Part shown: positions 37,170 to 47,265 of the stretch, piece after piece | Numbering within the stretch: position 1 is the first letter of the stretch | Layout of the letters: every line of letters begins with the position of its first letter | Assembly (NCBI GenBank): GCA_047921455.1 | Contig: JBLRWC010000012.1 | Location: forward strand, 6,707-70,706 | Direction: 5' to 3' | DNA: 64,000 nucleotides | From: XN24 sp047921455 | Lineage (GTDB): Bacteria > Pseudomonadota > Gammaproteobacteria > Steroidobacterales > XN24 | The notes under the pieces: generated by a model | What the model was told of the DNA's origin: nothing | The model's input: the letters and a program-made list of their open reading frames with translations, nothing else | Database searches by the model: none | Translations under genes and position numbers: made by a program

Positions 37170-38258
37170 TCAGGCAATCGCCTGGTTCGCCGATTCATTT
37201 ACCAGGGCCGTCGCAATCGCGCCGGCCATCTCGCTCGTGGTCGCGGGTCGCACGTTGCGGCCAACGATATCCGTCGTGCCGATCCCGCGAGACACGATCT
37301 CCCAGGTCGCGCGTTCAACCGCCTCCGCCTCGGCTGCCAGGCCCAGCGAATGGCGCAGCAGCATCGCCGCGCTCAGGATCGCCCCGCAGGGATTCGCAAT
37401 GCCGCGGCCGGCGATGTCAGGCGCGGAACCGTGGATTGGCTCATACAGCCCGGGGGGTCCATCGGCCAGCGAGGCCGAGGGCAGCATGCCGATGGAACCC
37501 GTGATCACCGAGGCCTCGTCGGTAAGAATGTCGCCGAACATGTTTTCAGTGACGACCACGTCGAAACGCCCCGGTGCCTGGATCAGTTGCATCGCCACCG
37601 CGTCGACCAGCGCATGCTCCAGGCGCACATCCGGAAATTCATCGCGCGCGATACGCGTCGCCGTTTCGCGCCACAACCGCGAGGTCTCGAGCACATTGGC
37701 CTTGTCCACCGACGTCACCAGGCCGCGCCGCTGCCGCGCCTGCCGGCAGGCGAGACGCACCACCCGCTCTATTTCCGCACCGCTGTAGCTGCAGAGATCG
37801 CTGGCCGTATCCGCCGTGCGCTGCTTGTCGCCGAAATAGATCCCGCCAGTCAGTTCGCGTACGAACAGGATATCCACGCCCTTGAGCAGGTGCTCCTTCA
37901 GCGGCGAAGCCGCGTACAAAGCCGGGTGTGTTGCGATGGGCCGCAGGTTTGCAAATACGCCCATCGCCCGGCGCAGCTCCAGCAGCCCCTGCTCCGGTCG
38001 CACCGGCGCCGCCGGATCGGACCATTGCGGTCCACCCACCGCGCCGAGCAGCACGCCGTCGGCCGCGCGACATGCGGCAAGGCTCTCAGCGGGCAGCGGC
38101 GTGCCGGTCGCGTCGATGGCGCAGCCGCCGATGGCGGCCTCGCGAAACTCAAAGCGATGACCGAAAGTACGCGCAACCGCTTCGAGCACGGTGCGCGCGC
38201 CGGCCGTGACCTCGGGACCGATCCCGTCGCCGGGCAGCAGTGTGATCAGGCTGCGCAT
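37170..38258 (-). CDS. leuB: 3-isopropylmalate dehydrogenase
   Basis: A 362-residue NAD-dependent enzyme of leucine synthesis. Begins SLITLLPGDGIGPEV; substrate-binding Arg residues lie in RPEQGLLELRRAMGVFANLR and RELTGGIYFG; the metal site includes VTENMFGDILTDEASVITG and the nucleotide loop GLYEPIHGSAPDIAGRGIANP. ATG 38258 overlaps the leuD stop by 13 bases. It is the last gene of the branched-chain operon; the metB riboswitch begins 34 bases after its stop, with no obvious terminator between. Confidence 0.96.
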   Translation of the reverse strand: MRSLITLLPGDGIGPEVTAGARTVLEAVARTFGHRFEFREAAIGGCAIDATGTPLPAESLAACRAADGVLLGAVGGPQWSDPAAPVRPEQGLLELRRAMGVFANLRPIATHPALYAASPLKEHLLKGVDILFVRELTGGIYFGDKQRTADTASDLCSYSGAEIERVVRLACRQARQRRGLVTSVDKANVLETSRLWRETATRIARDEFPDVRLEHALVDAVAMQLIQAPGRFDVVVTENMFGDILTDEASVITGSIGMLPSASLADGPPGLYEPIHGSAPDIAGRGIANPCGAILSAAMLLRHSLGLAAEAEAVERATWEIVSRGIGTTDIVGRNVRPATTSEMAGAIATALVNESANQAIA

Positions 38259-38833
38259 GCGCGGGTCTCCTCGTAGCGCCGAATGGCGTCCTCCTGGTTC
38301 AACAGCCAGCCCAGCGGGTCCACGCCATGCAACAGGCAATGCCGCCCGAACGCTTCCACCGCAAAGGTCGCGGTCCGGCCATCCGGCAGATGGACCTCGC
38401 AGCTACGCAAGTCGATGGTCAGTTCCACGCCGGGGTTCGCTATCAGCCAGGCGTGGTTCTCAGTATCGATCACCAGCGGCAACAGGCCGTTGCGCAAGGC
38501 ATTGCTCCGGAAGATGTCCGCAATCTCGGTGCTGATGACCGCGCGGAAGCCATAGTCGAGCAACGCCCAGGGCGCATGCTCACGCGAGGATCCGCAGCCG
38601 AAATTGTGCCCCGCGACGAGAATCTGCGCGCCCGCCGCCTCCGGCCGGTTCAAAACGAAATCCTGGCGTGGCTCGTTACGGGCGTCGCGGCGCCAATCGG
38701 CGAACAGGTGCCTGCCAAGGCCGCTGCGTTGCGTGGTCGTGAGAAACCGGGCCGGAATGATCTGGTCGGTATCCACGTTGTCTACCGGCAACACCGCCGT
38801 GCGGGAGTGCAATACGGAAACTGGCTCAATCAT
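38246..38833 (-). CDS. leuD: 3-isopropylmalate dehydratase, small subunit
   Basis: A 195-residue swivelling-domain subunit. Family segments: LPVDNVDTDQIIPARFL, LVAGHNFGCGSSREHAPWAL, STEIADIFRSNALRNGLLP. Works with LeuC to isomerise isopropylmalate. ATG 38833 overlaps the leuC stop in ATGA. The frame continues upstream beyond 38833 to 40537 but only as antiframe of leuC, so the short start is right. Length is close to E. coli LeuD (201). Confidence 0.96.
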   Translation of the reverse strand: MIEPVSVLHSRTAVLPVDNVDTDQIIPARFLTTTQRSGLGRHLFADWRRDARNEPRQDFVLNRPEAAGAQILVAGHNFGCGSSREHAPWALLDYGFRAVISTEIADIFRSNALRNGLLPLVIDTENHAWLIANPGVELTIDLRSCEVHLPDGRTATFAVEAFGRHCLLHGVDPLGWLLNQEDAIRRYEETRACAA

Positions 38834-40272
38834 GCGATGCGCCTCTCGGCTTCGAGCAACGGCCGCGGGTCGGCCACCGCGCCAGCAATCGCCGCGGCCG
38901 CCGCCGTTGCCGGGCTGGCGAGGAACGTGCGTGCTCCTTGCCCCTGGCGGCCCTCGAAATTTCGGTTGCTGGTACTGATCACATACTGGCCCGCGGCAGC
39001 ACGGTCGCCGTTCATAGCAATGCACAACGAGCAACCCGACTGGTGCCATTCCGCACCCGCCTCGATGAACACCCGATGAAGCTCTTCCGCCTCGGCCTGC
39101 GCACGCGTCTGCTGGCTTCCTGGCACCACCAGCATGCGCACGCCCTGCGCCACGCGCCGGCCCCGCAGCAGCGCTGCGGCTTCGCGCAGGTCGCTGAGCC
39201 GCGAGTTGGTGCAGCTGCCGATAAAGACCACCTGGACCGGTTGGCCCGCGATGGCCGCACCCGGCTGCAGGCCCATGTAATCCAGTGCCTTGCGATAGCC
39301 CGCGCCGGTCGGCTGGGGAATGTGGCCAGTCACAGGGATCACCATGCCGGGATCGGTGCCCCAGGTGACCTGCGGCTCGAGTTGCGAGACGTCCACGGTC
39401 ACACTGCGGTCGTATTCGGCGCCAGGGTCCGACGCCAGGGAGCGCCACTCGGCCACCGCGCGGTCCCAGGCGGGGCCGGAAGGCGCCATCGGCCGGCCGA
39501 AAAGATATTCGAAGGTGACGTCGTCGGGCGCGACCATGCCGGCGCGTGCACCGGCCTCGATCGCCATGTTGCACAAGGTCATCCGTTCGTCCATGGACAT
39601 CGCCGCTACCGCGGCGCCGCAGAACTCGATGACATGCCCGGTCCCGCCACCGACGCCGATTTGCCCGATGACGGCGAGAATGACGTCCTTCGCTCCCACA
39701 CCCTGCCCCAAGCGCCCGGCAATTTCCACGCGCAGCGTTTTCGGCCGGCGCTGCAACAGGCATTGGGTGGCCAGGACGTGACCGACTTCGGTGGTGCCGA
39801 TGCCGAATGCGAGTGCGCCGAAAGCACCATGGGTCGTAGTATGGCTGTCGCCGCACACAATGGTCATGCCGGGCCGAGTCGCTCCTTGCTCGGGGCCGAT
39901 CACGTGCACAATGCCACGACGCGAACTGTTGATGCCGAACAACCGCACGCCGGCCCGGCCGCAATTGTCGCCCAGCCTGCGCACCTGGTGGCGCGCCGCA
40001 TGATCCATGTCGACCAGGCCTGCCGCCCATGCCGCGGCGTCGGTCGGCACCGAGTGATCGACGGTGGCGAGCGTACATTCCGGCCGGCGCACCTGCAGGC
40101 CGCGTTCCCGCAGCACGGCAAAGGCCTGTGGCGAAGTGACTTCGTGCAACAGGTGCAGGTCGATATACAGCACTGCCGGCGTCTCGTCCGTCTCGGGCAC
40201 AACGACATGCCGGTCCCAGACTTTCTGGAACAGCGTGCGCGGCCCGTGGTGCTGTGGCGCCGCGTCGCTCAT
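38830..40272 (-). CDS. leuC: 3-isopropylmalate dehydratase, large subunit
   Basis: A 480-residue aconitase-family subunit carrying the [4Fe-4S] cluster. Visible segments include LYIDLHLLHEVTSPQAF, the substrate/cluster region CGDSHTTTHGAFGALAFGIG, VFIGSCTNSRLSDLREAA and AEWHQSGCSLCIAMNGD. ATG 40272 overlaps the ilvE stop by ATGA. Length agrees with E. coli LeuC (466). Confidence 0.96.
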   Translation of the reverse strand: MSDAAPQHHGPRTLFQKVWDRHVVVPETDETPAVLYIDLHLLHEVTSPQAFAVLRERGLQVRRPECTLATVDHSVPTDAAAWAAGLVDMDHAARHQVRRLGDNCGRAGVRLFGINSSRRGIVHVIGPEQGATRPGMTIVCGDSHTTTHGAFGALAFGIGTTEVGHVLATQCLLQRRPKTLRVEIAGRLGQGVGAKDVILAVIGQIGVGGGTGHVIEFCGAAVAAMSMDERMTLCNMAIEAGARAGMVAPDDVTFEYLFGRPMAPSGPAWDRAVAEWRSLASDPGAEYDRSVTVDVSQLEPQVTWGTDPGMVIPVTGHIPQPTGAGYRKALDYMGLQPGAAIAGQPVQVVFIGSCTNSRLSDLREAAALLRGRRVAQGVRMLVVPGSQQTRAQAEAEELHRVFIEAGAEWHQSGCSLCIAMNGDRAAAGQYVISTSNRNFEGRQGQGARTFLASPATAAAAAIAGAVADPRPLLEAERRIA

Positions 40273-41234
40273 ACCGCCACCGAGGCCGGCGCCGCGGCAA
40301 CCGGCATCTCCAGCGGCTGCAGCCAGCCCCACTGGTCGCGCGTCTGGCCATTGAACAGGCCAAAGAAGCGCGCCTGGATGACTTCGGTAATCGGACCGCG
40401 CACGCCGGCGCCCACCTGGATCTGGTCCACGGAACGCACCGGCGTGACCTCCGCCGCCGTGCCGGAGAAAAATATTTCGTCCGCAAAGTACAGCATCTCG
40501 CGCGGCATGGTCTGCTCATGCACTTCGTAGCCGGCATCGCGCGCCAGCGTGATCACGGTATCACGCGTAATGCCGGCCAGGATCGAACAGGCTGCCGGCG
40601 GCGTGTAGATCTTGCCGTCCTTGACGATAAAAATATTCTCGCCGGCGCCCTCGCCCACCATGCCGTCTGTCGTCAGGCCGATCCCCTCGGCGTAACCGTG
40701 TCGCTTGGCCTCCATGCTGATGAGCTGGCTGGAGAGGTACCCGCCAGCGGCCTTGGCGCCCGACGGAATCGTATTCGGCGCCACGCGCTGCCAGGAGGAC
40801 ACGCATACGTCGACGCCGTTCTTGAGTCCCTCCGCACCCAGGTAAGCACCCCACTCGATGGCCGCGATCGCGACCTCGACGGGGGAGTCGGCCGGCGCGG
40901 TCAGACCGAGGCCGGCAAAACCGCGAAACACCACGGGCCGGACATACGCGCCGCCATCCAGGTCGTTCGCCAGCACTGCCTGGTTACAGGCCGCCTCGAT
41001 TTCTTCCTGGCTGAACGGAATTGCGATGCGGTACAGCTTGGCGGAATTGAACAGCCGGGTGATGTGTTCACGGAGCCGGAACGAGCGTGATCCCTCGGGC
41101 GTCTGGTACACGCGCACGCCCTCGAATACCGACGAGCCGTAGTGCAGTGCGTGTGACAGGACATGCACCGTCGCGTGTTCGCCGGGCACGAGCCTGCCGT
41201 TCTGCCAAATGTAGCGGGGAAACTTGGACGCCAC
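40269..41234 (-). CDS. ilvE: branched-chain amino acid aminotransferase
   Basis: A 321-residue fold-type IV PLP enzyme. The start IWQNGRLVPGEHATVHVLSH and ALHYGSSVFEGVRVYQT are typical; the cofactor lysine lies in IPSGAKAAGGYLSSQLI, and GEGAGENIFIVKDG and FFSGTAAEVTPVRSVD follow. It performs the last step of Ile, Leu and Val synthesis. It starts 38 bases after the leuA stop and overlaps leuC by ATGA, so it is embedded inside the leucine genes. Confidence 0.95.
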   Translation of the reverse strand: MASKFPRYIWQNGRLVPGEHATVHVLSHALHYGSSVFEGVRVYQTPEGSRSFRLREHITRLFNSAKLYRIAIPFSQEEIEAACNQAVLANDLDGGAYVRPVVFRGFAGLGLTAPADSPVEVAIAAIEWGAYLGAEGLKNGVDVCVSSWQRVAPNTIPSGAKAAGGYLSSQLISMEAKRHGYAEGIGLTTDGMVGEGAGENIFIVKDGKIYTPPAACSILAGITRDTVITLARDAGYEVHEQTMPREMLYFADEIFFSGTAAEVTPVRSVDQIQVGAGVRGPITEVIQARFFGLFNGQTRDQWGWLQPLEMPVAAAPASVAV

Positions 41235-41272
41235 TTGAATACTCCGTTGCCTGGATCTGGATGAATGTCGTG

Positions 41273-42811
41273 TCAGGCAGCCGCATCCGCGCCCTGGCGG
41301 GCGCAGATCCGGTTGATGACCTGTAAAAATGCCAGCGCACTGGCCTGGATGATATCGGTGTCGAAGCCCTTCCCCTGCCAGCTGCGCCCGCCGTAAGCAA
41401 CGCTTACGACGGCTTCGCCCTGGGCGTCCTCACCGATGGTGACATTGCGGATATCGAAACTTTTCAGCTCCACCGCAATCCCCGTGGCCCGCTCGATGGC
41501 GCGGAATGCGGCCTCGACCGGCCCGTCGCCGTCGGCCGATTCGGTACATAGCTGGCCGTCCGCATGCGCCAGTTCGACTTCCGCCGATGCACGCGGTCCT
41601 TCGCCAGACCGGATTCGCAACGCCGCCAGCCGCCACGGCCCGGCGCCCGCCGCATCGGAACGCAACACCAGCGCCTCGATGTCGGCGTCGAAAATCTCCT
41701 TCTTGCGGTCCGCCAGTGTCTTGAAGGCGATAAAGGCGCGATCGAGTTCAGTCTCGTCGAGCGCCAGGCCCAGCGCTTCGACGCGGCTGCGAAAGGCGTG
41801 CCGGCCGCTGTGCTTGCCCAGCACCAGGCGGCTGCCGCCGAGCCCGACGTCCTCGGGACGCATGATTTCGTAGGTTTCCTGGTTGCGCAGCATGCCGTGC
41901 TGGTGAATGCCGGCCTCGTGGGCAAAGGCATTCTCACCCACCACGGCCTTGTTGCGCGGCACGGCCACGCCGGTGACGGCGGCCACTAGCCGACTGGTCG
42001 GCGCCAGGCGCCGCGTATCCACGCCGGTTTGCACGCCCAGGCGTTCCGCGCGCGTGCGCACGGCCATGACCACTTCTTCGAGGGCGCAATTGCCGGCCCG
42101 CTCGCCGATCCCGTTGATGGTGCATTCCACCTGTCGCGCCCCGGCCTGCACCGCGGCCAGGCTGTTGGCCACCGCCATGCCGAGATCGTCGTGACAATGC
42201 ACGCTGATGACAGCCTGGTCGATGTTCGGCACATGCGCGCGCAAGTAGGTGATGCGCTCGGCGAATTCTTCCGGCAACGCATAACCGACCGTATCGGGAA
42301 TATTCACGGTGGTCGCGCCGGCCTCGATGACCGCCGTGATGACCTCGGCGAGGTACTCCGGCTCGGTGCGAGCCGCATCCTCGGCGGAGAACTCGACATC
42401 GTCGCACAAGGCGCGCGCCACGCGCACGCCTTCGACCGCGCGCCGCAGCACATCCTCGCGGCTCAGGCCAAGCTTGAACTCTCGATGGATCGGGCTGGTC
42501 GCAATGAACACGTGCAACCGCGCCCGCTCGGCCTCTCGCAAAGCCTGCCATGCGCGCTCGATATCATTGCCGCCACAGCGCGCCAGGCCACAGATGATCG
42601 GCCCCTGGATTTCGCGTGCAATCAGGCGCACCGAAGCGAAGTCGCCGTCGGACGCGGCCGGGAATCCCGCCTCGATGACGTCCACACCAAGTTCCGCCAG
42701 CGCCCGCGCCACGCGCAACTTCTCGCGATCCGTCATGCTGCAGCCAGGCGCCTGCTCGCCGTCGCGCAGCGTGGTGTCGAAGACTATGAGCCGCCCGATG
42801 TCAGTATCCAT
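41273..42811 (-). CDS. leuA: 2-isopropylmalate synthase
   Basis: A 512-residue enzyme committing 2-oxoisovalerate to leucine. The TIM-barrel start is IVFDTTLRDGEQAPGCSM; metal histidines lie in SVHCHDDLGMAVANSLAA; GERAGNCALEEVVMAVR is a signature. The C-terminal regulatory LeuA domain (about 390-505) is present, so leucine feedback inhibition is expected. ATG 42811 overlaps the ilvA stop by 11 bases. The longer frame to 42883 covers ilvA coding sequence and is rejected. Confidence 0.96.
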   Translation of the reverse strand: MDTDIGRLIVFDTTLRDGEQAPGCSMTDREKLRVARALAELGVDVIEAGFPAASDGDFASVRLIAREIQGPIICGLARCGGNDIERAWQALREAERARLHVFIATSPIHREFKLGLSREDVLRRAVEGVRVARALCDDVEFSAEDAARTEPEYLAEVITAVIEAGATTVNIPDTVGYALPEEFAERITYLRAHVPNIDQAVISVHCHDDLGMAVANSLAAVQAGARQVECTINGIGERAGNCALEEVVMAVRTRAERLGVQTGVDTRRLAPTSRLVAAVTGVAVPRNKAVVGENAFAHEAGIHQHGMLRNQETYEIMRPEDVGLGGSRLVLGKHSGRHAFRSRVEALGLALDETELDRAFIAFKTLADRKKEIFDADIEALVLRSDAAGAGPWRLAALRIRSGEGPRASAEVELAHADGQLCTESADGDGPVEAAFRAIERATGIAVELKSFDIRNVTIGEDAQGEAVVSVAYGGRSWQGKGFDTDIIQASALAFLQVINRICARQGADAAA

Positions 42812-43925
42812 AGGACAGCTCGCCGATCGGGAAATACGGCATCGCCCGCGGTTCGTGCCGGGGGCGCTCGTCCGCCAGCGCACCCATCAACGTGGCCGCA
42901 TTGATATTGCCGCCGGTCAGCACCACGCCGACCCGCTGTCCGGCAAACGACTCGCCATGCCGTATGGCGGCCGCGAGGGCCGCGGCCGCGGCGCCTTCCG
43001 CCATCTGGTGCAGGGTCTGCGCATAAGCGCGAATGCCGTCCTGGATCTCGCGCTCCGAGACCAGCACCATGCCGTCGAGCAACGGCCGCATGATGCCGAG
43101 CGTCACGGCCACAGGGACCCGCACGGCCAGGCCGTCCGCCAGCGTCTCGGTCGCCGCGAACGGCAGGTATTCCCCGGTGTGCCAGGCGTGGTGCATGGCG
43201 GGCGCGTTTTCCGCGCAAACCCCGAACACGCGCGTCGCCGGACTGAGGGCCTTGATGGCGACGGCCATGCCGGCGGCCAGGCTGCCAGCGCCGACCGGGA
43301 TAAATACTGCATCGAGGCGATCCTCCGCCTGCGCCAGCATTTCCAGCGCGACCGTACCCGCGCCGGCGACCAGGTCGAGGTCGCGCCCCTGGTGGACCAG
43401 GCGGGCGCCGGTCTGCGCCGCATGCTCCTCGGCGGCCAGCATCGCGGCGTCGAAATCATGGCCCACCTCGATCACGCGCGCGCCCAGCGCCGCCATGGCG
43501 GCGTTGTGATCGGGATTGTTGGCGCGCGGCACAAAGACCGTGCAACAGGCGCCGTGCAGGCGCGCCGCCTGCGCGATCGACTGGCCGTGGTTGCCCCGCG
43601 TTGCGGTGACCAGGCCACGCGCCCGCTCGGCAGCAGGCATCTTCGCCAGCAGGTTCAACGCGCCGCGAATCTTGAAGGAGCCGATCTGCTGAGTATTTTC
43701 CAGCTTGACGAACAACTCGCACCCGGCACGCTGGTCAAGCAGCGGATGCGTCACCAGCGGCGTGGGAACCAGGTGCTCGCGCACGACGTCCATGGCCTGG
43801 CGAATATCGGCTGGCGTCACGACCGGGTCGCCGCCCTCTGCCTGGCCGGGCACCGCTGACAGTAGCGGCTCGTGCGTCGCGACATCCGCGAAACGATCGA
43901 AAGCCAGGGAGCTGTTGGTCAACAT
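42801..43925 (-). CDS. ilvA: threonine dehydratase without regulatory domain
   Basis: A 374-residue fold-type II PLP enzyme. The cofactor lysine is in QQIGSFKIRGALNLL, the Ser/Gly phosphate clamp in VPVGAGSLAAGMAVAIK and the loop in TATRGNHGQSIAQAARL. It deaminates threonine to 2-oxobutyrate for isoleucine. Biosynthetic IlvA of E. coli is 514 residues because of two C-terminal ACT-like domains; here the chain ends after LTGGNINAATLMGALADE and a short tail (PIGELSYGY), so allosteric control by isoleucine should be lost. It overlaps ilvM by 7 bases and leuA by 11. A serine/threo-hydroxyaspartate dehydratase is possible by sequence but not by operon context. Confidence 0.88.
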   Translation of the reverse strand: MLTNSSLAFDRFADVATHEPLLSAVPGQAEGGDPVVTPADIRQAMDVVREHLVPTPLVTHPLLDQRAGCELFVKLENTQQIGSFKIRGALNLLAKMPAAERARGLVTATRGNHGQSIAQAARLHGACCTVFVPRANNPDHNAAMAALGARVIEVGHDFDAAMLAAEEHAAQTGARLVHQGRDLDLVAGAGTVALEMLAQAEDRLDAVFIPVGAGSLAAGMAVAIKALSPATRVFGVCAENAPAMHHAWHTGEYLPFAATETLADGLAVRVPVAVTLGIMRPLLDGMVLVSEREIQDGIRAYAQTLHQMAEGAAAAALAAAIRHGESFAGQRVGVVLTGGNINAATLMGALADERPRHEPRAMPYFPIGELSYGY

Positions 43926-44190
43926 GCCACGCTCTCCTTCAGTACCACTGTCTCCTCGACGGTGGTCAGGCAGGCGACGCTACGCACGTCGTAGAGCTTG
44001 CCGATTTGCCTCGCCAGGGTATCCACCGAGCGGCCCGCCGAGTGCACGTGGACCGTGATTTCCACCTGTTGCGCGGCGTCGTCCGTATGCGCGTTCATCG
44101 CGGTCACCGAGAAGCCGCGGCGCTCGATGAGCCCCAGCAGCCGAATGATCGCCCCTTCGACTTTCTGAATGTTCATTCGCAGCGTGTGGT

Positions 44191-44194
<4 letters not shown>
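43919..44194 (-). CDS. ilvM: acetolactate synthase small subunit, IlvM type
   Basis: A 91-residue ACT-domain protein (VEGAIIRLLGLIERRGFSVT then HSAGRSVDTLARQIGKLYDV). Length equals IlvM (87) rather than IlvH/IlvN with the longer C-terminal domain. It activates the catalytic subunit and, depending on type, gives valine sensitivity; the short IlvM form in E. coli is valine-insensitive. ATG 44194 overlaps the ilvG stop (ATGA). Confidence 0.92.
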
Positions 44195-45842
<1,648 letters not shown>

Positions 45843-45846
<4 letters not shown>

Positions 45847-46847
45847 GCGGCCGCCTGCTTGTCTGACTTCAGCCAGGACATGCGGGCGCGCAGCTCTCGG
45901 CCGACCTTCTCCACCGGGTGGTTCAGGTCCGCGTTCAGCAGCGCCTTGTAATTCGGCAGGCCGGCCTCGTGCTCGGCCTGCCACTCGCGTGCAAAGGTGC
46001 CGTCGCGAATCTCGCCCAGCACTTCGCGCATGCGCTCACGAGTGTGCTCGTCGATGATGCGCGGGCCGCGGCTGAGGTCGCCGTACTTGGCCGTATCGCT
46101 CACGAACTCATGCATCTTCGCCATCCCGCCCTCGTGCAACAGGTCGACGATCAACTTGAGCTCGTGCATGCACTCGAAATACGCCACCTCGGGCTGGTAG
46201 CCGGCTTCCACCAGTGTTTCGAAGCCCTGCACCACCAGTTCCGTCACGCCGCCGCACAGCACGGCCTGTTCACCAAACAGGTCGGTCTCCGTCTCCTCGG
46301 CAAAGGTGGTTTCCAGTACCCCGCCCCGGGTGCCGCCGATGCCATGCGCATAGGCCAGTGCGTGCGCCTTGGCGCGGCCGGTGGCGTCCTGCGCGACTGC
46401 CATCAGGCAGGGCACGCCGCGACCCTCTTCAAACTGCCGGCGCACCAGCGCCCCGGGACCTTTCGGCGCCACCAGGATCACGTCGATGTTCGCCGGCGCC
46501 TTGATCGAGCCGTAGTGGATGTTGAAGCCGTGTGCGAACAGTGCCGCCGCGCCGGGCTTGATGTTGGCTTCGATTGCGCGCCACACGGCCGGCGCCGCCA
46601 TGTCGGGCACGAGCACCGCAACGATGTCCGCGCCATCGGCGGCCTCTGCGGGTGCGGCGACTTGCATGCCGTCCGCTTCAGCCCGCTGCCAGCTCGGACC
46701 GTTCGGCCGCAATCCGACGGTCACGTCGAAGCCGCTGTCCCGCAGATTCAACGCGTGGGCGCGGCCCTGGCTGCCATAGCCGATGACGGCGATGCGGCGC
46801 ACGCCCGCGTGACCCGGCTCGACATCCGATTCGACGTAAATTTTCAT
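45843..46847 (-). CDS. ilvC: ketol-acid reductoisomerase, class I
   Basis: A 334-residue NADPH enzyme converting acetolactate-type products to dihydroxyacids. Rossmann motif VIGYGSQGRAHALNLRDSG, followed by VGLRPNGPSWQRAEADG whose Arg/Ser fit NADPH. Metal acids lie in AEETETDLFGEQAVLCGG and YFECMHELKLIVDLLHEGG. Length is that of class I (about 335) not the long class II of E. coli (491). ATG 46847 has AAGG nine bases upstream; a GTG at 46853 is in frame but too close to that site. First structural gene after the attenuator. Confidence 0.96.
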
Positions 46848-46883
46848 GCTCACTACCTTTTTTCTCTGGACTTAAAAGCGAAA

Positions 46884-46911
46884 ACCCCGCAGCCGTTTCC
46901 GGTTGCGGGGT
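46884..46911 (-). terminator. attenuator terminator of the ilv-leu operon
   Basis: On the minus strand ACCCCGCA-ACCG-GAAA-CGGC-TGCGGGGT forms an 8-bp stem plus an inner 3-bp stem, followed by TTTTCGCTTTTAAG. It lies 37 bases after the leader-peptide stop and 36 bases before ilvC. Confidence 0.88.
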
Positions 46912-46947
46912 CTTCTGGTTTAGTTATCTTGCTGCTGCTTAGCCTAC

Positions 46948-47103
46948 CTACACCATGACCCCGCTCTTCCCAAGTACGAGTACGAGAATAATGAGGCCAA
47001 GAAGCATGTTGATCGCGTTAATGGGCACGCGGCGCGGCTCGCGGGCCGCGGCGATCAGCCGCTGCCTTTGTGGTGCCCTGCGATGTGACTTGCGATGGAT
47101 CAT
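46948..47103 (-). CDS. ilvL: ilv leader peptide (attenuation), Leu/Ile/Val rich
   Basis: A short frame preceding the attenuator, ending MLLGLIILVLVLGKSGVMV, in which 12 of the last 19 residues are Leu, Ile or Val. Such a run of the end-product amino acids directly before an intrinsic terminator is the hallmark of transcription attenuation: ribosome stalling on scarce charged tRNA would let an antiterminator form. The start is probably ATG 47103 (51 residues; basic N-terminal half MIHRKSHRRAPQRQRL), about 35 bases after the promoter; a start at ATG 47007 (19 residues) is possible. Ribosome sites are weak. The frame reaches 47211 but the upstream part is promoter. Confidence 0.85.
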   Translation of the reverse strand: MIHRKSHRRAPQRQRLIAAAREPRRVPINAINMLLGLIILVLVLGKSGVMV

Positions 47104-47144
47104 TGTTTCGGTGAGGCTTGTTGCGCTGCAATCAGGTTGGACGG

Positions 47145-47175
47145 ATTCTATGCATGACTGTTTCCGGCCTGTCAA
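47145..47175 (-). promoter_or_regulatory. sigma70-like promoter of the ilv-leu operon
   Basis: On the minus strand TTGACA (47170-47175) and TAGAAT (47145-47150) are 19 bases apart (ATAGAA gives 18). It lies about 40 bases before the leader-peptide start, consistent with attenuation. Confidence 0.6.
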
Positions 47176-47265
47176 CACTTTTTTTCGGTGACTCCGTATT
47201 GACCGGTTCATTTTCCGGCATGATGGCGTTTGTTACACATTATATTGTCAAGGGTGGTTTTTGAG

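Noticed and set aside
38833..40537. In-frame upstream extension of leuD through the leuC region
   Set aside because: It is Arg/Ala/Gly-rich antiframe of leuC. The ATGA overlap at 38830-38833 gives the true leuD start.
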